Below, piece by piece: positions 6,431 through 16,141 of a DNA stretch of 64,000 bases. The position numbers and the translations under genes were made by a program. Location: the NCBI GenBank assembly GCA_002086835.1, contig MVIG01000001.1, positions 372,001 through 436,000 of the forward strand, given 5' to 3'. Every line of letters begins with the position of its first letter. The stretch's first letter is position 1. The stretch comes from Mycolicibacterium porcinum. Its GTDB lineage: Bacteria > Actinomycetota > Actinomycetes > Mycobacteriales > Mycobacteriaceae. Below the pieces are notes generated by a model that had not been told where the DNA came from, did no database searches, and saw only the letters and a program-made list of their open reading frames with translations.

Positions 6431-9238
6431 ATGAGCAGCGACCGTCAACCCGTCAACTGTGTGCCCGCCCCGCTCGCATCGAGTACGCCGGCCTCCCGTG
6501 CGCCATCCCGAAGGACCGGCCACACCGCCGTAAAGGTCGGTGGGTACGGCGGCATGGCCGTCGTGGCGTGGCTGGTCGCCGCGGTGGCAACCGGATACGG
6601 GGTCTCCGCGGCAGAGACCGACGGGGCGCCGGCAGACTCGCCGTCCACCAGTTCAGCGGCGTCGCCCTCGACCGGACAACCGTCCACTGACGGAACCTCA
6701 ACGGCCGCAGGGCCATCCACAGCCGGGAGCGATGGCAAGTCGACGTCGACAGGCGAGGCGGAGTCAACGGGTGGGAAAGGTGCTGGAGGCCCGAAGAATT
6801 CGGGAAAGACGTCTTCGAGCATTCAGGTCGCACCGGGTGTGACGATCAGCAGCAGCGGTGGGGCGCACAGCATCAAGATCGGTTCCCGCGACATCAAGCT
6901 TGCACCGCCGGCGAAGGTGCTGCATCGTCCGTCGGCAGTGGTTCCCGGGACCGGGGCTCAGCCGGAGGTGCCGGAGTCCGACGCTTCGAATGCGCCGGAT
7001 ACGGTAGGAGAGGCCGACGCCGAGTTGGCGGCACCCATTCCGGCCAAGGGCGATTCGAAGCCGACGCATCTCTCATCGGTCAATGACATTGACACATCGT
7101 TGAATACCGCGGCGTCCACACTGAGCAACGCAGTCTCGAAGGTGAGTGCCTCCCTGGGCGTCGAGGACGCCCGCGAGTCCGTCAAACGGCTGTCCGACAC
7201 GGCGGGCGAGTCGATCACCGCGGCTACCGCGACGGCCTTCGATGCCCACAGCCTCCGCAGCGCGCCGCAGACTCCGGTGGCCACGGCGGCGGTGGCGCCG
7301 GTCAAACCCGCCGCCGCGGTCGAGGAAGTCGGTTCTGGCGTTTTCGGATTCGTGAACGGCATCGTCACCGAGATTCTCAACCCGTTCCTCGCGCCGGCCC
7401 CGGATTCACCGGAACCGGTGACGCCGATGGTGTGGGCGCTGCTGGCCTGGGTGCGGCGTAACGCATTCAACCAGGCACCCACCGTCGCCGACGATCCGAC
7501 CACGACGGTGCAGACCGGGCAGACCGTCACGGGCAGTATCGGCGCCACCGATGCCGAGGGCGATGCGCTGACCTACACCATCACCAAGCAGCCCGAGCAT
7601 GGCTCCGTGACCATCGATCAGAAGACGGGGCAATACACCTACACCCCGGATGACATCGACTACGACTCGATCCAGACCGACTCGTTCACGGTGTCCGTCA
7701 CCGACGGAAAGACCAACCTGCTCAGCCTGTTCCGCCCGCACAGCGCCACCACGGATATCGCGGTCTCTGTGCTGAACCCCGATGTTCAACGGGTCATTCT
7801 GGAGATGCCCGACGGTGTGAAGAATCCCGTCAACCCGCGCTACTCCGAGGACGGAAAATCCATCTACTTCTCGGGCACGCCCACCGCGGGCGGCCGGACC
7901 GAGATCTACCAGATCAGCATCGACGGGTCGCACGTGGAATGCGTGACGTGTGGGGTGTCCACAGGCGAAACGGGCAACCTGGCCAAACCGGTGCCCTTCA
8001 CCGACGGCTCGGGACGGGTGCTGGTGCTGGTGAACGTCGAGGGGGAGTCGCCCCGCTACTCCGTCCTGGAAACCGGGGTCAATGGCAGGGAGTTGGTTCC
8101 GGTCACGACGCCAGACGGCGGCGGGTACATCATCGACCGTCAGCGTGAGATGAGGCCGTCGCCCGACGGAACGCACGTCCTCTACACCCGAATCGTGGTG
8201 GGGCAGAACAACGCCCTGCAGGCGCTCCCCGTCGTGGGGACATTGACCCGCACCGAGAACGGATACGAGGTCACCGACGCGCGCGTGGTCTATCCGACCG
8301 GCGAGGGCAAGCAGTGGACTCCCGACGGCAAGGGCGTGATCATCCTCGGCGGGCAATACGATGCGGGCAATGTCGACGACATCGTGGTCAACCTGGAAAC
8401 CGGCGAGGCGACCCGGCTGACCGCCAACCCCGACTACGACGAGGACACTGACCTCTCACCGAACCAGCAGTGGATTGCGATCGGCAGCACGCGCGGCCTC
8501 GATGCGCTCACGCCGATGACCAGGATCGAGCGGCAGAACTTCCTTCCTGTCTATGTCGGTGCACCCGTGTACGGCATGTATGCGCAACCGGTCAACGTCT
8601 CGAACCAGGAGTGGGCGGTCGAGGTTGGCGACGAGCTTGAGGGTGAGAACGGGATCCCGTTGTTCGACACCGGCGACGGGTGGGCCGCTCGCAGCATGCC
8701 CAGCTGGAATCCCGACGGCACCGCGGTCACCTTCTGGGAGTCCAGCGTCGATGATCCGATCCAATCTCGACTGGTCATCGCGAACCTGAGATACACCACC
8801 AGCGTCGGTCCGGTGGCGGCGGACCGTTCGACTCCGAACCCGGACTGGGCGCCCGAACTCGGCAGCTATGTCGCCAAGACGACGCCCCTGCCGGCCGTCG
8901 GAACGTACTCCGGCGCAAAGGGTGGCACCGCGGTGGTCACCGAGACCACCGACGCGACGGGCCACACCACCCGCAAGGTCGTCTACACCGACTACGTCAA
9001 CGAGGACGGCATGATCCTCAACGGCTACGAATCGGCCGACTATGCCGCCAGCCAGAACGAGGTCCACTATCTGGCGGATGTCACCGTTACCGGAACGCAC
9101 ACCGGCTCCTTGAAGGCCGACGCCACGATGAACGCCTTCCAGCAGTCACTGACCGGGTACATCACCTCCGATCTCGATGGCGATGTGCAGAGCCTGCCGG
9201 ATCCGGATGCCGCGGAGGAGGCTCAACAGAACGCCTGA
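6431..9238 (+). CDS. Large exported/envelope protein with Ig-like domain and beta-propeller
   Basis: A 935-residue protein starting at the ATG at 6431, after GGAG at 6421-6424; earlier in-frame ATG and GTG codons lack a better site. A hydrophobic segment at about residues 36-60 follows a basic head and can act as signal anchor. Next come a Ser/Thr/Pro/Gly-rich linker (60-145) and a variable helical region. An Ig/VCBS-like domain follows at about 347-430 (TDAEGDALTYTIT...YTYTPDD, as in cadherin-like repeats). A TolB/PD40-type propeller with repeated RYSEDGKSIYFSG-like blades spans about 440-800, then a C-terminal beta region. Secreted multidomain proteins of this style are frequent in mycobacteria. 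The binding partner is unknown. Confidence 0.8.
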   Translation: MSSDRQPVNCVPAPLASSTPASRAPSRRTGHTAVKVGGYGGMAVVAWLVAAVATGYGVSAAETDGAPADSPSTSSAASPSTGQPSTDGTSTAAGPSTAGSDGKSTSTGEAESTGGKGAGGPKNSGKTSSSIQVAPGVTISSSGGAHSIKIGSRDIKLAPPAKVLHRPSAVVPGTGAQPEVPESDASNAPDTVGEADAELAAPIPAKGDSKPTHLSSVNDIDTSLNTAASTLSNAVSKVSASLGVEDARESVKRLSDTAGESITAATATAFDAHSLRSAPQTPVATAAVAPVKPAAAVEEVGSGVFGFVNGIVTEILNPFLAPAPDSPEPVTPMVWALLAWVRRNAFNQAPTVADDPTTTVQTGQTVTGSIGATDAEGDALTYTITKQPEHGSVTIDQKTGQYTYTPDDIDYDSIQTDSFTVSVTDGKTNLLSLFRPHSATTDIAVSVLNPDVQRVILEMPDGVKNPVNPRYSEDGKSIYFSGTPTAGGRTEIYQISIDGSHVECVTCGVSTGETGNLAKPVPFTDGSGRVLVLVNVEGESPRYSVLETGVNGRELVPVTTPDGGGYIIDRQREMRPSPDGTHVLYTRIVVGQNNALQALPVVGTLTRTENGYEVTDARVVYPTGEGKQWTPDGKGVIILGGQYDAGNVDDIVVNLETGEATRLTANPDYDEDTDLSPNQQWIAIGSTRGLDALTPMTRIERQNFLPVYVGAPVYGMYAQPVNVSNQEWAVEVGDELEGENGIPLFDTGDGWAARSMPSWNPDGTAVTFWESSVDDPIQSRLVIANLRYTTSVGPVAADRSTPNPDWAPELGSYVAKTTPLPAVGTYSGAKGGTAVVTETTDATGHTTRKVVYTDYVNEDGMILNGYESADYAASQNEVHYLADVTVTGTHTGSLKADATMNAFQQSLTGYITSDLDGDVQSLPDPDAAEEAQQNA

Positions 9239-9247
9239 ACGAGAAGT

Positions 9248-9290
9248 CGCCAAAGCTCCCCAAATCGAGGTGATTTGGGGAGCTTTGGCG
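9248..9290. terminator. 19-bp perfect hairpin after the envelope-protein gene
   Basis: Arms 9248-9266 and 9272-9290 are perfectly complementary around the 5-nt loop GAGGT. It lies 10 nt after the stop of the plus-strand gene and faces the convergent whiB3. There is no U-run after it, as is usual for mycobacterial terminators. Confidence 0.8.
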
Positions 9291-9315
9291 CGGGGTGATC
9301 AACCGAAGCGGACAA

Positions 9316-9355
9316 CTGAAAAGGCCCCACCCCGGGTGGGATGGAGCCTTTTCAG
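9316..9355. terminator. Second, interrupted hairpin before the whiB3 end
   Basis: Outer arms CTGAAAAGGC (9316-9325) and GCCTTTTCAG (9346-9355) enclose inner arms CCCACCC and GGGTGGG. On the minus strand it follows the whiB3 stop, so it probably terminates whiB3 transcription. Confidence 0.7.
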
Positions 9356-9383
9356 ATCGGCGAGTGAAGTTTGGCGGTGTTGC

Positions 9384-9674
9384 TCAGGCGCTCCGGCGAA
9401 TGCCTCGCTTGAGCAACAGCTCGCGCTCGGACTCGCTCAGGCCGCCCCAGATGCCGTACGGCTCACCGACAGCCAGCGCGTGTGAACGGCATTGGGTGAT
9501 CACGGGGCAGCTGCGGCACATCTCCTTGGCGCGTAGCTCACGTTGAGCCCGAGCCCGTCCGCGCTCACCATCGGGGTGGAAGAACATCGACGAATCGACA
9601 CCACGGCAAAGTCCCTGCATTTGCCAATCCCAGATATCCGCATTGGGTCCGGGAAGCTGCTGCGGTTGCGGCAT
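9384..9674 (-). CDS. whiB3: Iron-sulfur redox regulator WhiB3
   Basis: A 96-residue WhiB protein. The start at 9674 is chosen because the product begins MPQPQQLPGPNADIW, the same start as M. tuberculosis WhiB3; the longer reading to 9773 adds unrelated residues. The four cluster cysteines are C23, C53, C56 and C62, followed by the GVWGG-like turn (YGIWGGLSESER) and a basic tail (KRGIRRSA) that contacts DNA. WhiB3 senses NO and oxygen through a 4Fe-4S cluster, binds the main sigma factor and controls lipid and redox balance. It is divergent from the Rv3415c-like gene, as in M. tuberculosis. A 449-bp upstream gap leaves room for complex control. Confidence 0.95.
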   Translation of the reverse strand: MPQPQQLPGPNADIWDWQMQGLCRGVDSSMFFHPDGERGRARAQRELRAKEMCRSCPVITQCRSHALAVGEPYGIWGGLSESERELLLKRGIRRSA

Positions 9675-10123
9675 ATGGAAAACCCCTCTCTGCTCGCCCA
9701 TTTCGCCAAAAGTGGGCGGGTATGAGTCGGTGGAACCGAACTGAGCTCGTGTCGCCGATGACCGCTCGTGCACACAAACTAGGGGGACTGAATAAAGCGA
9801 GTCAATAGGCTGCAGGTGTGCTAAAGGGCATAACCGCAGGTCGAGAATTTACATCACGTTCATCGTTGTGACTCCTTGGCCGAGACATGAGTGTTAAGCC
9901 TCTGGCAACCGAGTTCCCGTTTCCCCTGTTCGCGCAGGCAGGCGCGTTGTATGCAATTCCGGGCGGGCGATAGTTAGTTGACATGCCATTAACATTCGCG
10001 CCATCAATTGTTAACTGATGCTCATATTGCAATCTTTAATACCCGGTTCCGCCGGTAGCAGTTAGGTGGTGCGTGGTTCCCGCGGACCTGCGTCGAAAGC
10101 CATGTTGATAGCGTCGCGAACCG
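9675..10123. other. 449-bp divergent intergenic region upstream of whiB3
   Basis: It is more AT-rich than its surroundings and holds no gene that I can support. On the plus strand TTGACA occurs at 9978-9983, but no good -10 follows at normal spacing. The region must contain the promoters of whiB3 (minus) and the Rv3415c-like gene (plus). The length suggests a long whiB3 5' leader or several regulator sites. Confidence 0.55.
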
Positions 10124-10921
10124 ATGACTGCAATCGCAGCGGCCGCTTCGGCCCTGGCCGACGCCGCCTTCGGGGCCGACCCCGGGCGGTGGCCGTTGCC
10201 GTCGGCGACCACCCCGCACGAGCGCTGGCTGCGGGCGGTCGCCGCGGGCGGGCAAGGGCGCTACGCCTGCGCCCTCGCCGAACTCGACGCGATCCTGCGG
10301 TGCCAGGATTCCGGTCCGCTCGTGTCGCTGGCGCACAGCACGCGCGCCTCGTTTCTTCGCCAGCTGGGCGGGCACGCGCGTGCTCGCGGAGCCGACGGCC
10401 GGGCGTGGGCTCAGCGCGGTGACGACCATGAGGCCGCCGCCGACGCGGTCGTCGGGCTGGCCGCCGACGCGCTCGGGCTCGGCCGGTTCGGCGCGTCGGC
10501 CCGGCTGCTTGAGCGGGCAGGCACCCTCGACACGCCCGAGACCTCACGTCAGCGGATCCGGCTGGCGTGGGTGAGCGCCGAACTGGCGATGGTCCAGGGC
10601 GACGGTTCGACGGCACTTGCCCACGCCCGCCGCGGTGTCGCCGCGGCCGCCGGGCATCGCTCGACGCGCCACGTCGTCAAATCTGATGTCGTGCTGGCCG
10701 CGGCGCTGTGCAGCGCAGGCCAGCTCGACGAGGCGCGGGAGGTCGCCGACGCGGCGCTGCTGGCCACCGAGAAATCCGGGCTGATCCCGCTGCGCTGGGC
10801 GGTGGCGTGCGTGCTGGCCGATATCGGGAGTGCCTCGCACGATGCTGAACAAATCAGCACGATCCGGGACCTCGGCGCCGATACAGTGCGTCGCAGAGGC
10901 GGGGTGTGGGCCGGGCGCTAA
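10124..10921 (+). CDS. Rv3415c-like TPR-type hypothetical protein
   Basis: A 265-residue Ala/Arg-rich, all-helical protein. Its helix pairs (such as HERWLRAVAAGGQGRYACAL, and the GQLDEAREVADAALLATEKSG block) look like tetratricopeptide repeats. There is no signal peptide or membrane segment. It lies between whiB3 and sigD, the position of Rv3415c in M. tuberculosis, so this is a conserved neighbourhood and not a recent insertion. It reads toward sigD with a 90-nt gap. No biochemical role is known to me. A link to the SigD or WhiB3 circuits is suggested only by position. Confidence 0.75.
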   Translation: MTAIAAAASALADAAFGADPGRWPLPSATTPHERWLRAVAAGGQGRYACALAELDAILRCQDSGPLVSLAHSTRASFLRQLGGHARARGADGRAWAQRGDDHEAAADAVVGLAADALGLGRFGASARLLERAGTLDTPETSRQRIRLAWVSAELAMVQGDGSTALAHARRGVAAAAGHRSTRHVVKSDVVLAAALCSAGQLDEAREVADAALLATEKSGLIPLRWAVACVLADIGSASHDAEQISTIRDLGADTVRRRGGVWAGR

Positions 10922-11010
10922 TCACGGTTACCCCACCCCGATCGTTATTGTTTAGCTGAGCCAATCGCCGCGAGTGTCGGTGCAACGTAACGCTGGAGAG
11001 ATCGCCCACG

Positions 11011-11589
11011 ATGACAAGTTCGGGAGACCGTCTCGACATTGTCGTTGCTGAGGCAGTGGCAGGTGATCGGAACGCGCTCTCGGAAGTGCTGGAGATCATT
11101 CGGCCGATCGTCGTTCGATATGTGCGGGCGAGGGTAGGGGCGACCGAGCGTAGTGGTCTGTCAGCTGATGACGTTGCGCAGGAGGTTTGCTTGGCCGCCA
11201 TAACGGCGCTGCCGCGCTACAAAGATCAGGGACGCCCGTTCCTGGCCTTTGTCTATGGCATCGCTGCGCACAAGGTTGCTGACGCGCATCGCGCGGCGGC
11301 CAGGAATCGTGCCGAGCCCACGGATGTGGTGCCCGAGCGGTTCTCCCTTGACGCGGGGCCCGAGCAGTCCGCGCTCGACACCGAGTCTTCGGAACGGATG
11401 GCCAGGCTGCTGTCCGTACTGCCCGAGAAGCAGCGCGAGATCCTCATCCTGCGGGTGGTGGTCGGCATGAGCGCCGAGGAGACGGCCGAGGCCGTCGGCA
11501 GCACCGCAGGCGCGGTGCGCGTCGCGCAGCACCGTGCGCTGGCCCGGCTCAAGACCGAGATCATGGCGACGGGGCGTGACCATGCCTGA
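11011..11589 (+). CDS. sigD: ECF-type RNA polymerase sigma factor SigD
   Basis: A 192-residue group-4 sigma factor. Region 2 includes VRYVRARVG and the SADDVAQEVCLAAITALPRY segment that binds core polymerase and the -10 element. Region 4 (LPEKQREILILRVVVGMSAEETAEAVGSTAGAVRVAQHRALARL) carries the HTH for the -35. Synteny with whiB3, rsdA, guaB2 and guaB3 identifies it as SigD, which in mycobacteria acts in stationary phase and starvation. Its last 8 nt overlap the start of rsdA, giving translational coupling of sigma factor and anti-sigma factor. Confidence 0.95.
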   Translation: MTSSGDRLDIVVAEAVAGDRNALSEVLEIIRPIVVRYVRARVGATERSGLSADDVAQEVCLAAITALPRYKDQGRPFLAFVYGIAAHKVADAHRAAARNRAEPTDVVPERFSLDAGPEQSALDTESSERMARLLSVLPEKQREILILRVVVGMSAEETAEAVGSTAGAVRVAQHRALARLKTEIMATGRDHA

Positions 11590-12733
11590 CTTCGGCCGCT
11601 GGACCTCAAACGGTGGTGATCCGTCCCTCAACGAGATCAACCGGTCCGAGAAATTCATCGAGGCGTTGTCCCTCGAGCGTCAGGTCTATGCCACCGACCG
11701 GGAAGAGGCCGAACTGGCCGTCCTGCTGGCCGGGTGGCGCGACGAGGCGCGGCGCACCCCGATGACGGGGATCGCGACACCGCGAGAGGCTGTCAAGGCG
11801 CTCGACAAGGCCACTTCGCAGGGCCGGGTGCGGATGCCCATGGCCCTGGTGGGGTCGATGGCCGCTGCGCTGCTGTGCCTCGGCGGGTTCGGCGCGGCCG
11901 TGTACGGCTCCGGCCCCGGTGACGCGCTCTACGGCGTGCGCGGGCTGGTCTTCGGTTCGGCCCCGGTGACGCGCGACGTGGGTGTCGAGCTGGCGTCCAG
12001 CGAGCTCAAGCAGGTTCAGCAGCTGATCGACGAAGGACAGTGGGAACAGGCGCAGCAGAAGCTGCAGACGCTGACCACCACGGTCGCCACCGTCGGTGAC
12101 GAACAGCGCAAGCAGGAACTCGTCGACCAGTGGCAGCAGCTGTCGGTGAAGGTGGAGAACCGCGACCCGAACGCGACCGTGCCGCCGGATGCGCCACCGG
12201 TGGTGCTGCCCGAGGTGACGGTGACGACGACACCGTCCACGCCGGCCGAGAGTCCGTCGGGGGAGACCCCGACGTCGACTCTGACGACGGGGCCTTCGAC
12301 TTCGCCCACTTCGCCGACGGAGACCTCGCCCGGCTCGGAGACCTCCAGCCCGTCGCCGACATCCACGCCGGCGGAGCCCGGCACGTCGCAACCGAGTACG
12401 ACTGCGCCGTCGACGCCGTCCTCGTCCGGGTCACCGGCACCGACGTCCAGTGTGGAGCCGACCACGAGCATCCCGACACGTACGACCTCGGCACCGACCA
12501 CCTCGGCTGCGCCTGCGGCTGAGGCGCCGGTGACCACTACCGTCGCGCCGCCGGTCGAGCCCACGTCGGTGCCGTCGGCACCACCGGCGCACACGTCGAC
12601 GGCCGCACCGGCCGAGACCGGAAGTGGCGGAGGTCACGAGGGTCAGTCCGGCGGACGTGGTGGTGGTGAGACCCCGGCCGTGCCGGGGATTGAATTGCCC
12701 CTGTTGCCGGGGCTAGGCGGCGGTCAGCGGTAG
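11582..12733 (+). CDS. rsdA: Anti-sigma-D factor RsdA
   Basis: A 383-residue single-pass membrane protein starting at the ATG at 11582, inside the sigD end. The first 85 residues form the cytoplasmic anti-sigma domain (NEINRSEKFIEALSLERQ, then EEAELAVLLAGWRDEAR). A transmembrane segment spans about residues 86-108. The periplasmic part begins with a helical stretch (SSELKQVQQLIDEGQWEQAQQKL) and then runs into a long Thr/Pro/Ser tract and a Gly-rich end. RsdA holds SigD at the membrane and, as known in M. tuberculosis, is removed by regulated proteolysis. The low-complexity tail probably reaches into the wall. It overlaps the convergent DUF5319 gene by 10 nt. Confidence 0.92.
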   Translation: MPDFGRWTSNGGDPSLNEINRSEKFIEALSLERQVYATDREEAELAVLLAGWRDEARRTPMTGIATPREAVKALDKATSQGRVRMPMALVGSMAAALLCLGGFGAAVYGSGPGDALYGVRGLVFGSAPVTRDVGVELASSELKQVQQLIDEGQWEQAQQKLQTLTTTVATVGDEQRKQELVDQWQQLSVKVENRDPNATVPPDAPPVVLPEVTVTTTPSTPAESPSGETPTSTLTTGPSTSPTSPTETSPGSETSSPSPTSTPAEPGTSQPSTTAPSTPSSSGSPAPTSSVEPTTSIPTRTTSAPTTSAAPAAEAPVTTTVAPPVEPTSVPSAPPAHTSTAAPAETGSGGGHEGQSGGRGGGETPAVPGIELPLLPGLGGGQR

Positions 12734-13128
12734 CCGTCGGTATCCGAGGTGGCCTCGTTGAGAGACGCGTCGGCATAACCGCGGCAGTAATCCCACGTCA
12801 CGTAGGCGTCGGGCTCGGGGTCGTAGGCCGGCTCGTGCGGGCGCACCGTGCCGTCGACAAGCAGCTGCAGCAGGTTGGCGCGCAGCATGTCCCAGTCGTG
12901 GTAGTGGTCCTGCTGGCATTCGTCACAGCAGACGACGAGGCCACGAATTCCCTTGTGTGCCAACAACGCTTCGTACACCGCGAGATCAGCGAGATCTGCC
13001 TCGACTGCCGTCCGTTCCTGGGGGTCCAGAGGCTGGCCCGGCTCGATCGCGTCCAGCGCAGCCGACGGATCGCACGGATCGTCGGCAAACGGATCGGGCG
13101 GCAAACCAGGGGGGAGGTGGTCACGCAC
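12724..13128 (-). CDS. DUF5319 protein (Rv3412-like)
   Basis: A 134-residue protein read from a GTG at 13128, giving the family-like start VRDHLPPGLPPDPF; an in-frame ATG at 13158 would add 10 residues. It is acidic and cytoplasmic, with CDEC and nearby His residues (QQDHYHDWDML) that could bind a metal, and a WDYCRGYAD end segment. It matches Rv3412 in composition and position next to the sigD and guaB2 genes. No function is known. Upstream lacks a strong ribosome site, so the start could also be used in a leaderless mRNA. Confidence 0.8.
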   Translation of the reverse strand: MRDHLPPGLPPDPFADDPCDPSAALDAIEPGQPLDPQERTAVEADLADLAVYEALLAHKGIRGLVVCCDECQQDHYHDWDMLRANLLQLLVDGTVRPHEPAYDPEPDAYVTWDYCRGYADASLNEATSDTDGYR

Positions 13129-13175
13129 GAGTCCCACACTACGCAGCCGCACTCCCATCGCGCCAGCCGTCCTGA

Positions 13176-14816
<1,641 letters not shown>

Positions 14817-14845
14817 ATCGGTGGGGCAGGAGACTAAGAACAGTC

Positions 14846-15982
14846 ATGCGCGACATGGTTGAAATCGGCATGGGCAGAACCGCCCGCCGGACCTACGAAC
14901 TCGATGACGTCACGATCGTGCCGTCCCGGCGCACCCGCTCGTCCAAGGACGTGTCGACGGCCTGGCAGCTCGATGCCTACCGGTTCGAGGTTCCGGTCGT
15001 CGCGCATCCCAGCGATTCCCTGGTGTCGGTGGAGTTCGCGATCGAGATGGGCCGGCTCGGCGGGCTGGGCGTGCTCAACGGCGAGGGCCTGATCGGCAGG
15101 CACGCCGACGTCGAGGAGAAGATCGCCGAGGTCTTGGACGTCGCGGCGAACGCCGACGATGATTCGGCCGCCATCCGGATGCTGCAGCAGTTGCATGCCG
15201 CGCCGCTGGACCCCGACCTGCTCGGCGCGGCGGTCGCGCGCATCCGCGAGGCCGGCGTGACCACTGCGGTGCGGGTCAGCCCGCAGAACGCCCAGGCGCT
15301 GACCCCGACGCTGGTGGCCGCGGGCATCGACCTGCTGGTCGTGCAGGGCACCATCATCTCCGCCGAACGTGTGGCGTCCGACGGCGAGCCGCTGAATCTG
15401 AAGACGTTCATCTCCGAACTCGATGTTCCGGTGGTGGCCGGCGGTGTGCTCGACCACCGCACCGCCCTGCACCTGATGCGCACGGGCGCCGCCGGCGTGA
15501 TCGTCGGCTACGGCTCCACCGCCGGGGTCACCACGAGCGACGAGGTGCTCGGCATCAGTGTGCCGATGGCCACCGCGATCGCCGACGCGGCGGCCGCTCG
15601 CCGGGAGTACCTCGACGAGACCGGCGGACGCTACGTGCATGTGCTGGCCGACGGCGATATCCACACCTCGGGCGACCTGGCCAAGGCCATCGCCTGCGGC
15701 GCGGACGCCGTGGTGCTGGGCACGCCGCTGGCAGTGGCGGCCGAAGCCCAGGGCGGTGGCTGGTTCTGGCCCACCGCCGCCGCGCACCCGTCGTTGCCGC
15801 GCGGCGCCCTGCTGCAGGTGGCGGTCGGCGAGCGTCCCGGCCTGGAACAGGTGTTGACCGGTCCGTCCGACGATCCGTTCGGGTCGCTGAACCTGGTGGG
15901 TGGCCTGCGCCGGTCGATGGCCAAGGCCGGCTACTGCGATCTCAAGGAGTTCCAGAAGGTCGGCCTGACGGTCGGGAGCTGA
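14846..15982 (+). CDS. guaB3: GuaB3 family IMPDH-related protein
   Basis: A 378-residue TIM-barrel protein of the IMPDH/GMP reductase superfamily without CBS domains. Phosphate-binding Gly-rich segments are kept (VLADGDIHTSGDLAKAIACGADAVVLG). The loop that carries the catalytic Cys in GuaB2 reads GYGSTAGVTTSD instead, with no Cys. It therefore cannot run the usual Cys-thioimidate chemistry of IMPDH in this position. Actinobacterial genomes keep guaB3 next to guaB2. Work in other bacteria has linked GuaB3 to GMP reductase activity, but for mycobacteria its reaction is unsettled. It is likely cotranscribed with guaB2. Confidence 0.93.
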   Translation: MRDMVEIGMGRTARRTYELDDVTIVPSRRTRSSKDVSTAWQLDAYRFEVPVVAHPSDSLVSVEFAIEMGRLGGLGVLNGEGLIGRHADVEEKIAEVLDVAANADDDSAAIRMLQQLHAAPLDPDLLGAAVARIREAGVTTAVRVSPQNAQALTPTLVAAGIDLLVVQGTIISAERVASDGEPLNLKTFISELDVPVVAGGVLDHRTALHLMRTGAAGVIVGYGSTAGVTTSDEVLGISVPMATAIADAAAARREYLDETGGRYVHVLADGDIHTSGDLAKAIACGADAVVLGTPLAVAAEAQGGGWFWPTAAAHPSLPRGALLQVAVGERPGLEQVLTGPSDDPFGSLNLVGGLRRSMAKAGYCDLKEFQKVGLTVGS

Positions 15983-16141
15983 TTTTTCGCGCGCTTTTCG
16001 ACCCCTGGGTTGTGCCGGGGCGATTTTCGCGACCCTCCGGTAGAAACCGGCGCGCGTCTATGTTCGCTGAAGCCAAATTCTTCTTTACAAGTTAGGGCCT
16101 CCTGTCTAGAAGTTACCAATCGGTAGCGTCATACTGATCAC

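Noticed and set aside
12130-12522. Plus-strand frame inside the rsdA Thr/Pro tract
   Set aside because: It arises from the repetitive codons of the rsdA tail and has no support of its own.
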